Assembly (NCBI GenBank): GCA_937991555.1
Contig: CALKHU010000107.1
Span: 1 to 47,591, forward strand
Direction of reading: 5' to 3'
DNA length: 47,591 nt
Source: an uncultured Caulobacter sp.
GTDB taxonomy: Bacteria > Pseudomonadota > Alphaproteobacteria > Caulobacterales > Caulobacteraceae
In this document: in pieces, positions 15,595-24,216 of the stretch
Layout of the letters: every line of letters starts with the position of its first letter
Numbering within the stretch: the first letter of the stretch is position 1
Made by a program: the position numbers and the translations under genes
Notes under the pieces: model-generated
Told to the model about the DNA's origin: nothing
What the model saw: the letters and a program-made list of their open reading frames with translations, nothing else
The model's database searches: none

Positions 15595-16809
15595 ATGGAC
15601 GAAATCGACGCCGAGATGGCCCGCTGGGTGGAGGACGGCCAGATCGCGGGCGCGGTCACGCTGGTCTGGCGCGACGGCCTGGTCCATGCCGGGTCGGCGG
15701 GCCTTCGTGACCGCGAGAATGGCCTGCCCATGGCGCGGGACACGATCTTCCGCATTGCGTCCATGACCAAGCCGATCACCGCCACGGCGGCGCTGATGCT
15801 GTACAACGAGGGGCGGTTCGAGCTGGAGGACCCGATCACGCGATGGGCCCCGGAGTTCGAGCGGATGCGCGTGCTGCGGACGCCCGACGGGTCGCTGGAC
15901 GACAGCGTGCCGGCGGAGCGGCCCATCACCTTCCTGGACCTGCTGACCCACCGCTCCGGCATCACGATCGGAGGCTTTCACAGCGGCCCCGTCGCGGGCG
16001 CCTACGCCGAGGCGCTCGGCATGGACATCGACAGCCCGTTGTCGCCGGACGCCTGGATCGCCGCGCTGGCGGACCTGCCGTTGATCGACCAGCCGGGGGC
16101 CGGCTTCCACTACGGGCTCTCGAGCGAGCTGCTCGGGCTGATCGTCGCACGGATCGCCGGCCGGAGCCTGGGCGACCTGCTCGCGGAGCGGATCTTCCGG
16201 CCGCTGGGCATGGTGGATACCGGCTTCATCGTGCCGTCGGAGAAGCATGACCGGCGGGCGCGGATGTACGGCTTCGACGACGAGGGCCGGCTCGAACACC
16301 GCCCGGTTCACCCGCCGGAGGGGCCGGCCTTCTTGGCCGAACGGCCGGCCGCCCTGACCTTCGAATCCGGCGGCGCCGGGCTGTGGTCGACCGTCGACGA
16401 CTATCTGAGGTTCGCGCGGATGTTTGTCGGCGACGGGGCGGTCGACGGGGTGCGGCTGCTGAAGGTGGGCACCCTCCGGAGAATGACCGCCGACCACCTC
16501 ACGCCGGAGCAGACGGCGGCCGCGACCATGCTGGGACTGCCGGTCTTCTCAGGGCAGGGCTTCGGGCTGGGCGTCGCGGTCGTCACCGATCCTGACCGCG
16601 CCGACGTCCAGCGCGGCAAGGGCGGGGTGGGCACGGTGGCGTGGCCGGGCGCCTACGGAAGCTGGTGGCAGGCCGATCCGACCGACGGCTCGGTGATGAT
16701 CTTCCTGGCCCAGAACGCGCTCGACTTCGACAAGGCGGCCCGCGGCGTCGGACTGGGCGTCTACGGCGCCATCGCGCGCTTCCACGCCCTCGCCTCAGGA
16801 GGCGGCTGA
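15595..16809 (+). CDS. Serine beta-lactamase-fold hydrolase (class C-like/esterase)
   Basis: The 404-residue protein has the class C/EstB catalytic layout: SMTK at 56-59 (serine nucleophile and lysine), and Tyr173 (HYGLSSELLG) at the position of the catalytic Tyr. Conserved neighbours include LLTHRSG (117-122) and a GGGAG-like loop replaced here by ESGGAGLWSTVDDYLRFA. No signal peptide is visible, so it is probably cytoplasmic and may be an esterase or D-aminopeptidase-like hydrolase rather than an antibiotic resistance enzyme. Its 3' end overlaps the convergent yihY gene by 15 bases. Confidence 0.85.
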   Translation: MDEIDAEMARWVEDGQIAGAVTLVWRDGLVHAGSAGLRDRENGLPMARDTIFRIASMTKPITATAALMLYNEGRFELEDPITRWAPEFERMRVLRTPDGSLDDSVPAERPITFLDLLTHRSGITIGGFHSGPVAGAYAEALGMDIDSPLSPDAWIAALADLPLIDQPGAGFHYGLSSELLGLIVARIAGRSLGDLLAERIFRPLGMVDTGFIVPSEKHDRRARMYGFDDEGRLEHRPVHPPEGPAFLAERPAALTFESGGAGLWSTVDDYLRFARMFVGDGAVDGVRLLKVGTLRRMTADHLTPEQTAAATMLGLPVFSGQGFGLGVAVVTDPDRADVQRGKGGVGTVAWPGAYGSWWQADPTDGSVMIFLAQNALDFDKAARGVGLGVYGAIARFHALASGGG

Positions 16810-18027
16810 GTCACGACTCCGCGTCGACGACCGCGAGACCCGGGACCACAGGCCGCCGGCCTGGCGTCGCGCCGCGCCGGCGCCCGCCCTGAGCGTGGCG
16901 CGCAGGTGCAGCGGCCGCCCGACCGTGTCGGCCATGGCGGCGCCGCGGGCGCCCATCGGTTTGTCCGGTCCGCGGGTGGAGTCCATCGCGGTCTGGTGCT
17001 CGATCTCGGCGTTGAACTCAGCGCCGATGAGCAGGACCATCACGGAGAACCAGACCCACAGCATGAAGCCGACCACGGCGCCCAGCGGACCGTAGGTGGC
17101 GTCGAAGTGGGCGACGTTGTTGACGTACCAGGAAAACGCCAGCGAGCCGCCCAGCCAGCCGATCGAGGCGAGCGCGGCGCCCCAGGTCACCCAGCGCCAT
17201 TTCGCCCGGGCCCGGCTGGGGCCGTAGCGATAGACGAGGCTGAACGCGGTCCCGGTGACGGCCACGACCACGCACCAGCGCAGGGCGACCCACCAGCTGT
17301 CCGGCCCGGCCATGCCGAGCGCGCGCAGGGCCGGGGGCGCCGCGACCAGCAGGCCGGTTATGACGACGAGAAACAGCAGCGCGCCCAGGGTCGAGGCGTA
17401 GGTGATCGCCGTGCGCAGGAAGAAGGGGCGCTTCTCGACCTCGTCGTAGGCGACGTTGAGCCCTTCGAAGAGCGCCTTCATCCCGGCGTTGGCCGACCAG
17501 ATCGAGACGAGCAGGCTGACGACGAAGGCCGCCGACAGCCGGCCCGGGTGCTGGCCCGCCAGGCGGAGCATCTGGTCGCCGACGATCTGGATCACCGATG
17601 ACGGAAACACCCCGGCCAGTTCCTGCAGCTGCTTCTGGACCGCCCCGACATCGGACACGAGCCCGTACAGCGAGACGAAGGCGCCGATGGCCGGGAAGAT
17701 GGCCAGCAGCATGTAGAAGGTCACCCCGCCTGCCGTGCTGGGCAGGCGGTCGCGCGAGATCTCCCAGAAGGTCCGCCAGAGGATGTCGCGCCAGCCCATC
17801 GGGGGGATCGCATGGGGGAAGCGCGCCTTGCGGCCCCTCCCCGGCTCTCTGTTCTCGAAGGCATCGGGGGACATGACGCGGGCTTCGCTCATGCCCGGCG
17901 GCGGCGGGGTCCGGCCGGGCCAGAGGACGACCATCGTCGCCAGGCCGATCCACGGCAACAGCCCCCAGGGACGGGACCGCCCCCAGTCGACAGCCGCCTT
18001 CACCCGCTCGCCCGCCGTCGCGTCCAT
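16795..18027 (-). CDS. YihY/BrkB-family inner-membrane protein
   Basis: The protein has about 410 residues (ATG at 18027; a GTG at 18054 in the same frame is an alternative start). It contains a first segment (WGLLPWIGLATMVVLWPG) and, after a cytoplasmic loop, five or six further membrane segments in the BrkB-like core. The core carries the family motif AGGVTFYMLLAIFPAIGAFVSLYGLVSD and the ending GAVVGFMLWVWFSVMVLLIGAEFNAEI. The hydrophilic C-terminus is basic and Arg-rich. The family was once called RNase BN, a misannotation; its function remains unknown. The 3' end overlaps the convergent hydrolase gene by 15 bases. Confidence 0.85.
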   Translation of the reverse strand: MDATAGERVKAAVDWGRSRPWGLLPWIGLATMVVLWPGRTPPPPGMSEARVMSPDAFENREPGRGRKARFPHAIPPMGWRDILWRTFWEISRDRLPSTAGGVTFYMLLAIFPAIGAFVSLYGLVSDVGAVQKQLQELAGVFPSSVIQIVGDQMLRLAGQHPGRLSAAFVVSLLVSIWSANAGMKALFEGLNVAYDEVEKRPFFLRTAITYASTLGALLFLVVITGLLVAAPPALRALGMAGPDSWWVALRWCVVVAVTGTAFSLVYRYGPSRARAKWRWVTWGAALASIGWLGGSLAFSWYVNNVAHFDATYGPLGAVVGFMLWVWFSVMVLLIGAEFNAEIEHQTAMDSTRGPDKPMGARGAAMADTVGRPLHLRATLRAGAGAARRQAGGLWSRVSRSSTRSRDSAAS

Positions 18028-18101
18028 GGCCCTTGAATGCTGCGAGCGCCCCACGCGTTCCGGGGGTTGCCGCGCGCCGGCCCGTGGGGCAGTGACGGCG
18101 C

Positions 18102-18869
18102 ATGGCCTCCGCGAGCGTCACACGTCTGTACCGCCACCCCGTGAAGGGCTTCACGCCCGAGCGGCTGGCGAGCGCCGACCTGGCCGTCGGCGAGGGCTTT
18201 CCGTGCGACCGCCTGTATGCCGTCGAGGTCGGGCCCAGCGGCTTCGACGCCGCGGCGCCGGCCTTCGTCTCCAAGATGAAGTTCGCGGTGCTGGCGCGGA
18301 TCGCCGAGGTGGCCAGGGCGCGGACGCGATATGACGAGGCGACCGGCCTCCTGTCCGCGAAGGCCGACGGCCGGCCGGACATCGAGGCTGACCTCACCGC
18401 CGAGGCCGGGCGCGAGGCGTTCGCGGACTGGCTGACCGCGCTGCTGGGCGAGGAGGCGACCGCGCCGCTGAAGGTGATCGCCGCGCCGCGGCCGTGGCGG
18501 TTCACGGACCACCCGCTGGGCCATGTCTCGATCATCAACCTGGCCAGCGTCCGCGACCTCGAGCGCCGCATCGGACGGCCGCTCGATCCGCTGAGGTTCC
18601 GCGCCAATCTCTACGTCGAGGGCTGGGAGCCCTGGGTGGAGAACGAGTGGCAGGGTCGCTCGCTTTCGGTGGGCGGCGCGACCACGACGGTGTTCAAGCC
18701 GATCGTCCGCTGTGTCGCCACCCACGTCGATCCGGCCACCGCCGAGCGCGACATCGACGTCGTCAAGGCGCTGCAGGACCACTACGGCCACGCGCTGTGC
18801 GGCATCTATGTGCAGACCACGCAGGCGGGCCGCGTGAACGAGGGCGACAGGCTGGAGCTGACCGCATGA
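18102..18869 (+). CDS. MOSC-domain protein (molybdenum cofactor sulfurase C-terminal type)
   Basis: The 255-residue protein has an N-terminal beta-barrel part (MASASVTRLYRHPVKGFTPERLASADL, the MOSC_N signature with HPVKG) and a C-terminal MOSC part. The conserved Cys is in VFKPIVRCVATHVDP (about 199-207). Proteins of this type bind or deliver the sulfur of the molybdenum cofactor; it is related to MOSC proteins such as YcbX and mARC. The gene overlaps prmC by 4 bases (ATGA), so they are translationally coupled, though the functional link is unclear. The partner Mo enzyme is not in the window. Confidence 0.8.
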   Translation: MASASVTRLYRHPVKGFTPERLASADLAVGEGFPCDRLYAVEVGPSGFDAAAPAFVSKMKFAVLARIAEVARARTRYDEATGLLSAKADGRPDIEADLTAEAGREAFADWLTALLGEEATAPLKVIAAPRPWRFTDHPLGHVSIINLASVRDLERRIGRPLDPLRFRANLYVEGWEPWVENEWQGRSLSVGGATTTVFKPIVRCVATHVDPATAERDIDVVKALQDHYGHALCGIYVQTTQAGRVNEGDRLELTA

Positions 18870-19726
18870 GCACCCTGGTGAAGGCCTGGACGGAGGGACG
18901 CCGCCGGCTCGAAGCGGCCGGGATAGACCAGCCGGTGATCGACGCGCGCCTGCTGCTGGAGGCCGCTGCCGGCGTCGGCCGTGTGGAGATCATCACCGAT
19001 CCGCACCGCATGCTGACCGGCGAGCAGATGCAGGCCTACGAAGGCTACATCGAGCGCCGCCTGCGCCGCGAGCCGGTGAGCCACATCCTGGGCCGCAAGG
19101 GCTTCTGGAAGATCATGCTGGGCGTGACCAGGGACGTCCTGACCCCGCGACCGGACACCGAGGTGATCGTCGACGAGGCGCTGAAGGCGTTTCCCGAGTT
19201 CATGGCCTTCAATGTGCTGGACCTCGGCGTCGGCTCAGGGGCCATTCTGCTGGCCATCCTGGCGGAACGGCCGGCGGCCAGGGGCCTCGGGATCGACATC
19301 TCGGAGGAGGCGCTCGCCGTGGCGCGGGAGAACGCCGCCAACCTCGACCTCAACACGCGCGTCGCCCTGCTGCGCGGGGACTGGACGGCCGGACTGGGCG
19401 ACGCGGGCTTCGATCTCGTGGTCTCCAACCCGCCCTATATCGCCACCGCCGAGATCGAGACCCTGGATCCCGAGGTGCGCGACCATGAGCCCCGGCTGGC
19501 GCTGGACGGCGGGCCGGACGGCCTCGATCCCTATCGCCTGCTGGCGCCCGAAATCCTGCGGGTCCTGAAGCCCGGCGGCATGTTCGCGGTCGAGATCGGA
19601 CACACCCAGTCAGCCGCCGTCGAGGCGCTGTTCCGGGCCGCCGGCGCCAGCGGCGTACGGACGATCAAGGACCTTGCGCTGCGGGACCGGGTTGTCGCAG
19701 GCGCGAAAAACCCCTTGGAAACATAG
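18866..19726 (+). CDS. prmC: Release-factor glutamine N5-methyltransferase PrmC
   Basis: PrmC methylates the Gln of the GGQ motif in RF1 and RF2. The 286-residue protein has an N-terminal helical substrate-binding part (about 1-85) and a Rossmann methyltransferase core with SAM-binding DLGVGSGAI (119-127), the acidic GIDIS motif (142-146) and the catalytic NPPY (188-191). The start at 18866 overlaps the previous stop (ATGA). The usual neighbour prfA lies about 3.3 kb upstream, separated by a hydrolase, an opposite-strand yihY and the MOSC gene. Confidence 0.93.
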   Translation: MSTLVKAWTEGRRRLEAAGIDQPVIDARLLLEAAAGVGRVEIITDPHRMLTGEQMQAYEGYIERRLRREPVSHILGRKGFWKIMLGVTRDVLTPRPDTEVIVDEALKAFPEFMAFNVLDLGVGSGAILLAILAERPAARGLGIDISEEALAVARENAANLDLNTRVALLRGDWTAGLGDAGFDLVVSNPPYIATAEIETLDPEVRDHEPRLALDGGPDGLDPYRLLAPEILRVLKPGGMFAVEIGHTQSAAVEALFRAAGASGVRTIKDLALRDRVVAGAKNPLET

Positions 19727-19963
19727 GCCTGAGGCGTTACACCTCGACTCGTTCCCAACCAGATCGCCGTAGATCGAAAGTCTCGACGACGGACGCGCGG
19801 AGCCCCGTGGGGCCGGCCCGCAGCGCTGGAAAGCCGGGCGGGAACATCAGAACAGCGTCTTTCGAGAACAACAAACCGGGCCAATGCGCCCGCAAAGGTC
19901 TCCAGAACCAGCCGGCGAGTACCGTCCAGAACGGACCCGCCGCAGTGCAGGTCGAAGGGTAAG

Positions 19964-20872
19964 ATGAGAGATTTCAAGGGTATGAAGCGTCAGCGCGGCC
20001 GGAATCGCGGCGGCGGCGGCAACAAGCCCCAGCAGAACGCCAACCGCGCCTTCGATTCCAACGGCCCCGAGGGCGTCAAGGTTCGCGGCGCCGCGCAGAG
20101 CGTCTTCGAGAAGTACCAGCAGCTGGCGCGGGACGCCTCGTCGTCCGGCGACCGCGTGCTGGCCGAAAACTACCTGCAGCACGCCGAACACTACTTCCGC
20201 ACGCTGCGCGCCATGCAACCGCATCGCCCGGTCGCCGACATCGTCGGCCGCGAGCAGTTCGCGTCGGGCTTCGATATCGACTTCGAGGCCGAGCCCGAAC
20301 CCGCGCCGGAGACGCCGGACGTCGCCGAGGCCTCCGAGGGCGGCGACGGCGACGAGGGCCAGCGCGAGCCTCGCGACGGCCAGCGGGAAGGTCGCCGGGA
20401 CCGCTTCGAGGGCCGTCGCGACCGCGACGACCGTCCGCGCGACCGGGACCGCGACGACCGCCCCCGGGACCGTGATCGGGACCGCGATCGTGACGACCGG
20501 CCGCGGGACGATCGTCCCCGCGAAGAACGCGGCGAGCGCGAAGGCGGCCGCCGGGATCGCTGGCGGGACCGCGACGACCGCCGCGACCGTGACCGCGACC
20601 GCCAGGACCGCGCCGCCGAAGGATCGCCGCGCGATCCCCTGCCGGTGATCGAGCCGCAGGCCGCGCCGCTGGCCGAGGCCCCGGCGGAAGAATCTCCGCG
20701 CCTGCGCGGCCAGGACGGCGCCGTCAGCGAGCTGCCGGCCTTCCTTGGCCGCCCGGCCCAGACCGAGGCCCGCGAGGACACGGCGGCCGAGCCGAAAAAG
20801 CCCCGTCGCCGCCGCGCTCCGCGCAGCTTCGAAGGCGGCGAAGGCGCGCCGGCGGAGACCGAGGAAGCCTGA
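19964..20872 (+). CDS. DUF4167 protein with Arg/Asp-rich repeat tail
   Basis: The 302-residue protein has an N-terminal DUF4167 domain (about 1-90), recognised by the basic RGRNRGGGGNKPQQNANRAFDSNGPEG start and the helical FEKYQQLARDASSSGDRVLAENYLQHAEHYFRTL. The middle (about 125-215) is a low-complexity run of RD, RDRDD and DDRPR units, followed by an Ala/Pro/Glu-rich region and a basic KKPRRRRAPRSF near the C-terminus. Such sequences suggest RNA or nucleic-acid association; function is unknown. The domain is typical of alphaproteobacteria and is often found next to prmC, as here. The upstream gap 19727-19963 shows no gene; it is presumed promoter and leader. Confidence 0.85.
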   Translation: MRDFKGMKRQRGRNRGGGGNKPQQNANRAFDSNGPEGVKVRGAAQSVFEKYQQLARDASSSGDRVLAENYLQHAEHYFRTLRAMQPHRPVADIVGREQFASGFDIDFEAEPEPAPETPDVAEASEGGDGDEGQREPRDGQREGRRDRFEGRRDRDDRPRDRDRDDRPRDRDRDRDRDDRPRDDRPREERGEREGGRRDRWRDRDDRRDRDRDRQDRAAEGSPRDPLPVIEPQAAPLAEAPAEESPRLRGQDGAVSELPAFLGRPAQTEAREDTAAEPKKPRRRRAPRSFEGGEGAPAETEEA

Positions 20873-20894
20873 ACGCCCTCAGGCGCGAACAGAC

Positions 20895-20925
20895 AAACGC
20901 CCCGCCGTCGCCGGCGGGGCGTTTT
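20895..20925. terminator. Bidirectional terminator between the DUF4167 and NMO genes
   Basis: A perfect 13-bp stem AAACGCCCCGCCG with its complement and a TCGC loop starts 23 bases after the DUF4167 stop. It ends in TTTT on the plus strand and in TTT on the minus strand, so it can stop transcription in both directions. Confidence 0.85.
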
Positions 20926-20950
20926 CATTCTGCGGGGTCCGTCCTTCCGA

Positions 20951-21928
20951 TCAGACCACGAAGCTCGCCAACCGTCCGCGGATGATCTGCTCGGCTTCGC
21001 TGACCATGCGGTCGACCAGCTCCTTCACCGTCGGGATGTCGTGGATCAGGCCCTGGACCATCCCGGCCGACCAGATGCCGCCGTTGGTGTCGCCGTTGGC
21101 GAGGGCGTCGCGGCCGCGGGTGCCGGCCACCAGGTGCTGGACGTCCTCGAACTTCGCGCCGCCCCGGCGTTCGATCTCGACCACCTGCTGGCTGACCTCG
21201 TTGCGCATGACGCGCGCCGTGTTGTGCAGGGTGCGGAAGATCAGGTCGGTCTGGCGCTCGTCGTTGGCGACCATCTGCTCCTTGAAGCTGTCCGGAATGG
21301 GCGCTTCCTTCGTCACGCAGAAGCGGGTGCCCATGTTGACCCCGTCGGCGCCAAGCGCCAGCGCCGCCACCAGGCCGCGCGCATCCGCGATGCCGCCGGA
21401 TGCCAGCATCGGGATCTTCACCTTGTCGGCGGCCGCCGCGATCAGGATCAGGCCAGGGATATCGTCCTCGCCCGGGTGTCCGGCGCACTCGAAGCCGTCG
21501 ATCGAGATGGCGTCGACGCCCATCCGCTCCGCCGAGAGGGCGTGGCGGACCGCAGTGCACTTGTGGATGACCTTGACGCCGTGGGCCTTGAAGTCGTCCA
21601 CGTGTTCCTGCGGCTTGTAGCCGGCCGTCTCGACCACCTTGATGCCGGCCTCGATGATCGCGGCGCGGTACTCGGCGTACGGCGGCGGCTTGATGGCCGG
21701 CAGGATGGTCAGATTCACCCCGAACGGCTTGTCGGTCATGTCCTTGGTGCGCTGGATTTCCCTCGCGAGGTCTTCCGGCGTCGGCTGGGTCAGGGCGGTG
21801 ATGAAGCCCAGCGCCCCCGCGTTGGCGACCGCGCTGACCAGCTCGGCCTTGCCGACCCACTGCATGCCGCCCTGGGCGATCGGATGTTCGACCCCGAAGA
21901 GCTCGGTGAAGCGGGTCTTGATGGCCAT
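20951..21928 (-). CDS. Nitronate monooxygenase-like FMN enzyme (2-nitropropane dioxygenase family)
   Basis: The 325-residue protein starts at ATG 21928, preceded by GGGAG, giving MAIKTRFTELFGVEHPIAQGGMQWVGKAELVSAVANAGALG, the usual N-terminus of this family. The TIM-barrel has FMN-binding features: QGGMQW, ISIDGFECAGHPG (histidine in the active-site loop), ASGGIADARG and GADGVNMGTRF. These enzymes oxidise nitronates, but many members have other roles, such as trans-2-enoyl-ACP reductase (FabK-like). Substrate is therefore uncertain. The start region carries a CAAAC-N4-GTTTG palindrome that is also present at the SDR gene at 24260. It is the last gene of a minus-strand set. Confidence 0.85.
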   Translation of the reverse strand: MAIKTRFTELFGVEHPIAQGGMQWVGKAELVSAVANAGALGFITALTQPTPEDLAREIQRTKDMTDKPFGVNLTILPAIKPPPYAEYRAAIIEAGIKVVETAGYKPQEHVDDFKAHGVKVIHKCTAVRHALSAERMGVDAISIDGFECAGHPGEDDIPGLILIAAAADKVKIPMLASGGIADARGLVAALALGADGVNMGTRFCVTKEAPIPDSFKEQMVANDERQTDLIFRTLHNTARVMRNEVSQQVVEIERRGGAKFEDVQHLVAGTRGRDALANGDTNGGIWSAGMVQGLIHDIPTVKELVDRMVSEAEQIIRGRLASFVV

Positions 21929-21937
21929 GGTTCTCTC

Positions 21938-21953
21938 CCAAACGTCTGTTTGG
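21938..21953. promoter_or_regulatory. Palindromic operator CCAAAC-N4-GTTTGG at the NMO gene
   Basis: Perfect 6-bp arms around GTCT, overlapping the NMO ribosome site (10 bases before the start). The core CAAAC-N4-GTTTG equals the motif published for the TetR-family fatty-acid regulator PsrA of Pseudomonas. The same core occurs 28 bases before the SDR gene. The regulator itself is not in the window. Confidence 0.55.
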
Positions 21954-22004
21954 AAGATACTCAGACACGTCACCCCACGTCAGGCAATAGCGCCTGGAGG
22001 CGCG

Positions 22005-22478
22005 TCAGCCGGCCGGGCGGGCGGCCTTGTCGACGACCTGCGCGAGGCCCGCGAGAACCGCCCTGGACGCTTCCGCGGGCTGGTCGGCCGAGAACAGCAG
22101 GCGCAGTGCGGCGGCATGCACCCGGAGCGGAGGCAGATGAGGCCTTCCGGCGCGCTTCTGGCGATCCGCCAGTTCACAGAGGCTGAGCGCGGCGGCGCAC
22201 ATGTCCGCAAACCCGAACGGGCCGGCGGTGTCGGACATCCGGGTGGCGAGGAAGTAGACCTTGTCCAGCCAGGCTTCCGCGTCCGCCGGCGCGGGCGGCG
22301 CGGCGAGCAGGCCGTCGAGCTCGTCGAAGGCGGCGAGGACTATCCGCTCGGCCTCGACGCGGAACTCCCGGGTCTGTTCGGCGGCCTCGGCGAGGGCGGC
22401 GGCGACCGTCACGCCGCCGGGCTGGTTGACCAGCCGCGACAGCTTCGAGCGCCGCATGATCCAGGTGACGGCGGTCAT
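22005..22478 (-). CDS. Small helical protein coupled to a response regulator
   Basis: The 157-residue protein begins MTAVTWIMRRSKLSRLVNQPGGVTVAAALAEAAEQTREF and is almost entirely alpha-helical by composition, with Ala, Leu, Glu and Arg rich heptad-like stretches. It has no membrane segment and no HTH. The ATG overlaps the upstream receiver stop by four bases (ATGA), so the two are translated together. A role as phosphotransfer or scaffold partner is inferred from this coupling only. No His in an Hpt-like context (for example HxxKG) is visible, so I do not call it a histidine phosphotransfer protein. Confidence 0.6.
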   Translation of the reverse strand: MTAVTWIMRRSKLSRLVNQPGGVTVAAALAEAAEQTREFRVEAERIVLAAFDELDGLLAAPPAPADAEAWLDKVYFLATRMSDTAGPFGFADMCAAALSLCELADRQKRAGRPHLPPLRVHAAALRLLFSADQPAEASRAVLAGLAQVVDKAARPAG

Positions 22479-23068
22479 GCCTGCAGCCTTCCTTCGTCCG
22501 AGAGATTGACCTGGCCCTGGCTCATCGGATCGGCGCGGCGTTCGGCCACGCCCTCCGGCGGTCCCAGTTCGCGGAAGCGGCGGTCGGGACCGGCGTAGGC
22601 GCCGGCCTCGAGCATCGGGCGGATGTCGCGGGCGACCCACAGGATGCGGTCGAGCAGCAGCGCGGCGGTGAGCGGGCGGGCGACGATGAAGTTGGCGCCG
22701 CAGTCACGGGCCTTGGCGACCTTCGACTCCGGCGTGTGGCCACTGATCATCAGCACCGGGATCCAGGCGTTGTCATGACCCGAGCGGCGCAGCCAGTGGA
22801 CGAGGTCGTAGCCGTCCTTGCCGGGCATCTCGGCGTCGACGATCAGAAGGTCGACCGGATGGCTCTTGAGCATCGCCATCGCCTCGTCGGCCGAGCCGCA
22901 GGCGTAGCGCGTCTTGACTCCGAACCCGAGCAGGGTCTGGGACGTCAGCCGTTGCGAGAACGGCTCGTCATCCACGACCATCGCCACGGCCTTGGACAGA
23001 TTGAAGACCATGGTCGGGCTGAGGGACGGCGTCGCCTTCCGTTCGCCAGGTTCGCTGCTGCTCGGCAC
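22475..23068 (-). CDS. Response regulator, receiver plus short tail, lacking the conserved Lys
   Basis: The start is placed at GTG 23068 because GGGAG lies seven bases upstream; an ATG at 23011 (MVFNLSKAVAMVVDDEPF) fits the fold but has no ribosome site. Counting from that Met, acidic pair D14-D15 and the phospho-acceptor D59 (LLIVDAEMPG) are present, as is the Ser in MISGHT. At the beta-5 position, where receivers have KP, this protein has ARP (IVARPLTAALL), so the Lys is replaced by Arg. The C-terminal tail (about 60 residues after the receiver) has no visible output domain. It is coupled to the helical gene downstream. Signalling without the Lys may be weakened or altered. Confidence 0.75.
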   Translation of the reverse strand: MPSSSEPGERKATPSLSPTMVFNLSKAVAMVVDDEPFSQRLTSQTLLGFGVKTRYACGSADEAMAMLKSHPVDLLIVDAEMPGKDGYDLVHWLRRSGHDNAWIPVLMISGHTPESKVAKARDCGANFIVARPLTAALLLDRILWVARDIRPMLEAGAYAGPDRRFRELGPPEGVAERRADPMSQGQVNLSDEGRLQA

Positions 23069-23159
23069 GCCTTCGCTCCCGCCCCGGGACCACAGGCTAG
23101 CGGCGCGTCGCTGATGCAACCGTTAACATCGGGCGGTGCGACCGACGGCCGCCGGGCTG

Positions 23160-24122
23160 TCAGATCAGGCCCTTGCTGCCGATTGCGTAGTAGCGGTCGG
23201 CGCGCTGCTTCAGGAGCTGGTCGGCCGTCATCTCCGACAGGGCGCGAAGCTCCTCCTCGATGGCGTCGCCCACGGCCTTCACGGCCGCATCGGGGTCGGA
23301 ATGGGCGCCGCCGGCCGGTTCCTCGATGATGCGGTCGACGACGCCGGTCTTGATCAGGTCCTGCGCGGTGATGTGCATCTGTTCGGCGGCGTCCTTCGCC
23401 CGCGCGCCGTCGCGCCACAGGATCGAGGCCGCGCCCTCCGGCGAAATCACCGAATAGATGGCGTGCTCGAGGATCAGCACCTTGTTGCCGGCGGCGATGC
23501 CGATGGCCCCGCCGCTCATGCCCTCGCCGGTGATGGTGGCGATCATCGGCGTCTTAAGGGTCAGGCAGCGCTCGGTGCCGCGGGCGATCGCCTCGGCCTG
23601 GCCGCGCTCCTCGGCGCCGAGCCCCGGGTAGGCGCCGGCGGTGTCGACGAAGGTCAGGACCGGCAGGTTGAACTGTTCGGCCATGTCCATCAGCCGCACG
23701 GCCTTGCGGTAGCCCTCGGGCCTGGCCATGCCGAAATTGTGCTTCAGGCGGGTGGTGGTGTCGTGGCCCTTCTCCTGGCCGATCACCATCACCGGCAGGC
23801 CGCGGAAGCGGCCCAGGCCGCCCATGATCGCCTGGTCGTCGGCGAACTTGCGGTCGCCGCGCAGCTCGACGAACTCGTCGATCAGGCCCTCGAGGTAGTT
23901 CACGAAATGGGGCCGCTCCGGATGGCGGGCGACCTGGGCCTTCTGCCAGGGGCTCAGGCCGGCGTAGGCGTCGCGCCGCAGCTGCGCCAGGCGCGAGCGG
24001 AGGGCGTCGATCTCGCTGTCGAACGATCCGGGCCCGGCGCTCTCCGAAAGCCGCGAGAGCTCCTCGATCTTGCCCTCCAGCTCGGCGATGGGCCGTTCGA
24101 ATTCGAGATAGTGATGGACCAT
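23160..24122 (-). CDS. accA: Acetyl-CoA carboxylase carboxyltransferase subunit alpha AccA
   Basis: AccA is part of the carboxyltransferase that makes malonyl-CoA, the first committed step of fatty-acid synthesis. The 320-residue protein starts MVHHYLEFERPIAELEGKIEELSRL (the helical N-terminus) and has the crotonase-like core with GQEKGHDTTTRLKHNFGMARPEGYRKAVRLMDMAEQF and the oxyanion/biotin region ISPEGAASILWRD. The length is typical. It is followed 90 bases downstream by the receiver gene on the same strand. Confidence 0.96.
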   Translation of the reverse strand: MVHHYLEFERPIAELEGKIEELSRLSESAGPGSFDSEIDALRSRLAQLRRDAYAGLSPWQKAQVARHPERPHFVNYLEGLIDEFVELRGDRKFADDQAIMGGLGRFRGLPVMVIGQEKGHDTTTRLKHNFGMARPEGYRKAVRLMDMAEQFNLPVLTFVDTAGAYPGLGAEERGQAEAIARGTERCLTLKTPMIATITGEGMSGGAIGIAAGNKVLILEHAIYSVISPEGAASILWRDGARAKDAAEQMHITAQDLIKTGVVDRIIEEPAGGAHSDPDAAVKAVGDAIEEELRALSEMTADQLLKQRADRYYAIGSKGLI

Positions 24123-24216
24123 GAATCGCCTAACGCGGGCCGCCCCGGAAAGGTCGCGAAACTAGAGCCGGGGAGCCGCAGGCACAAGCGCGGCTAGGCG
24201 CCGGGCCCTCGGCGTG

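Noticed and set aside
16795..18027. Annotation of the YihY protein as ribonuclease BN
   Set aside because: RNase BN activity belongs to the unrelated ElaC/Rbn protein; the YihY-family name was a misannotation.
22005..22478. Calling the helical protein an Hpt phosphotransfer protein
   Set aside because: No HxxKG-like phospho-His context was seen; only coupling to the receiver supports a signalling role.
23011..23068. Starting the receiver at ATG 23011 instead of GTG 23068
   Set aside because: The ATG fits the fold but has no ribosome site, while GTG 23068 has GGGAG at seven bases; left as an alternative.
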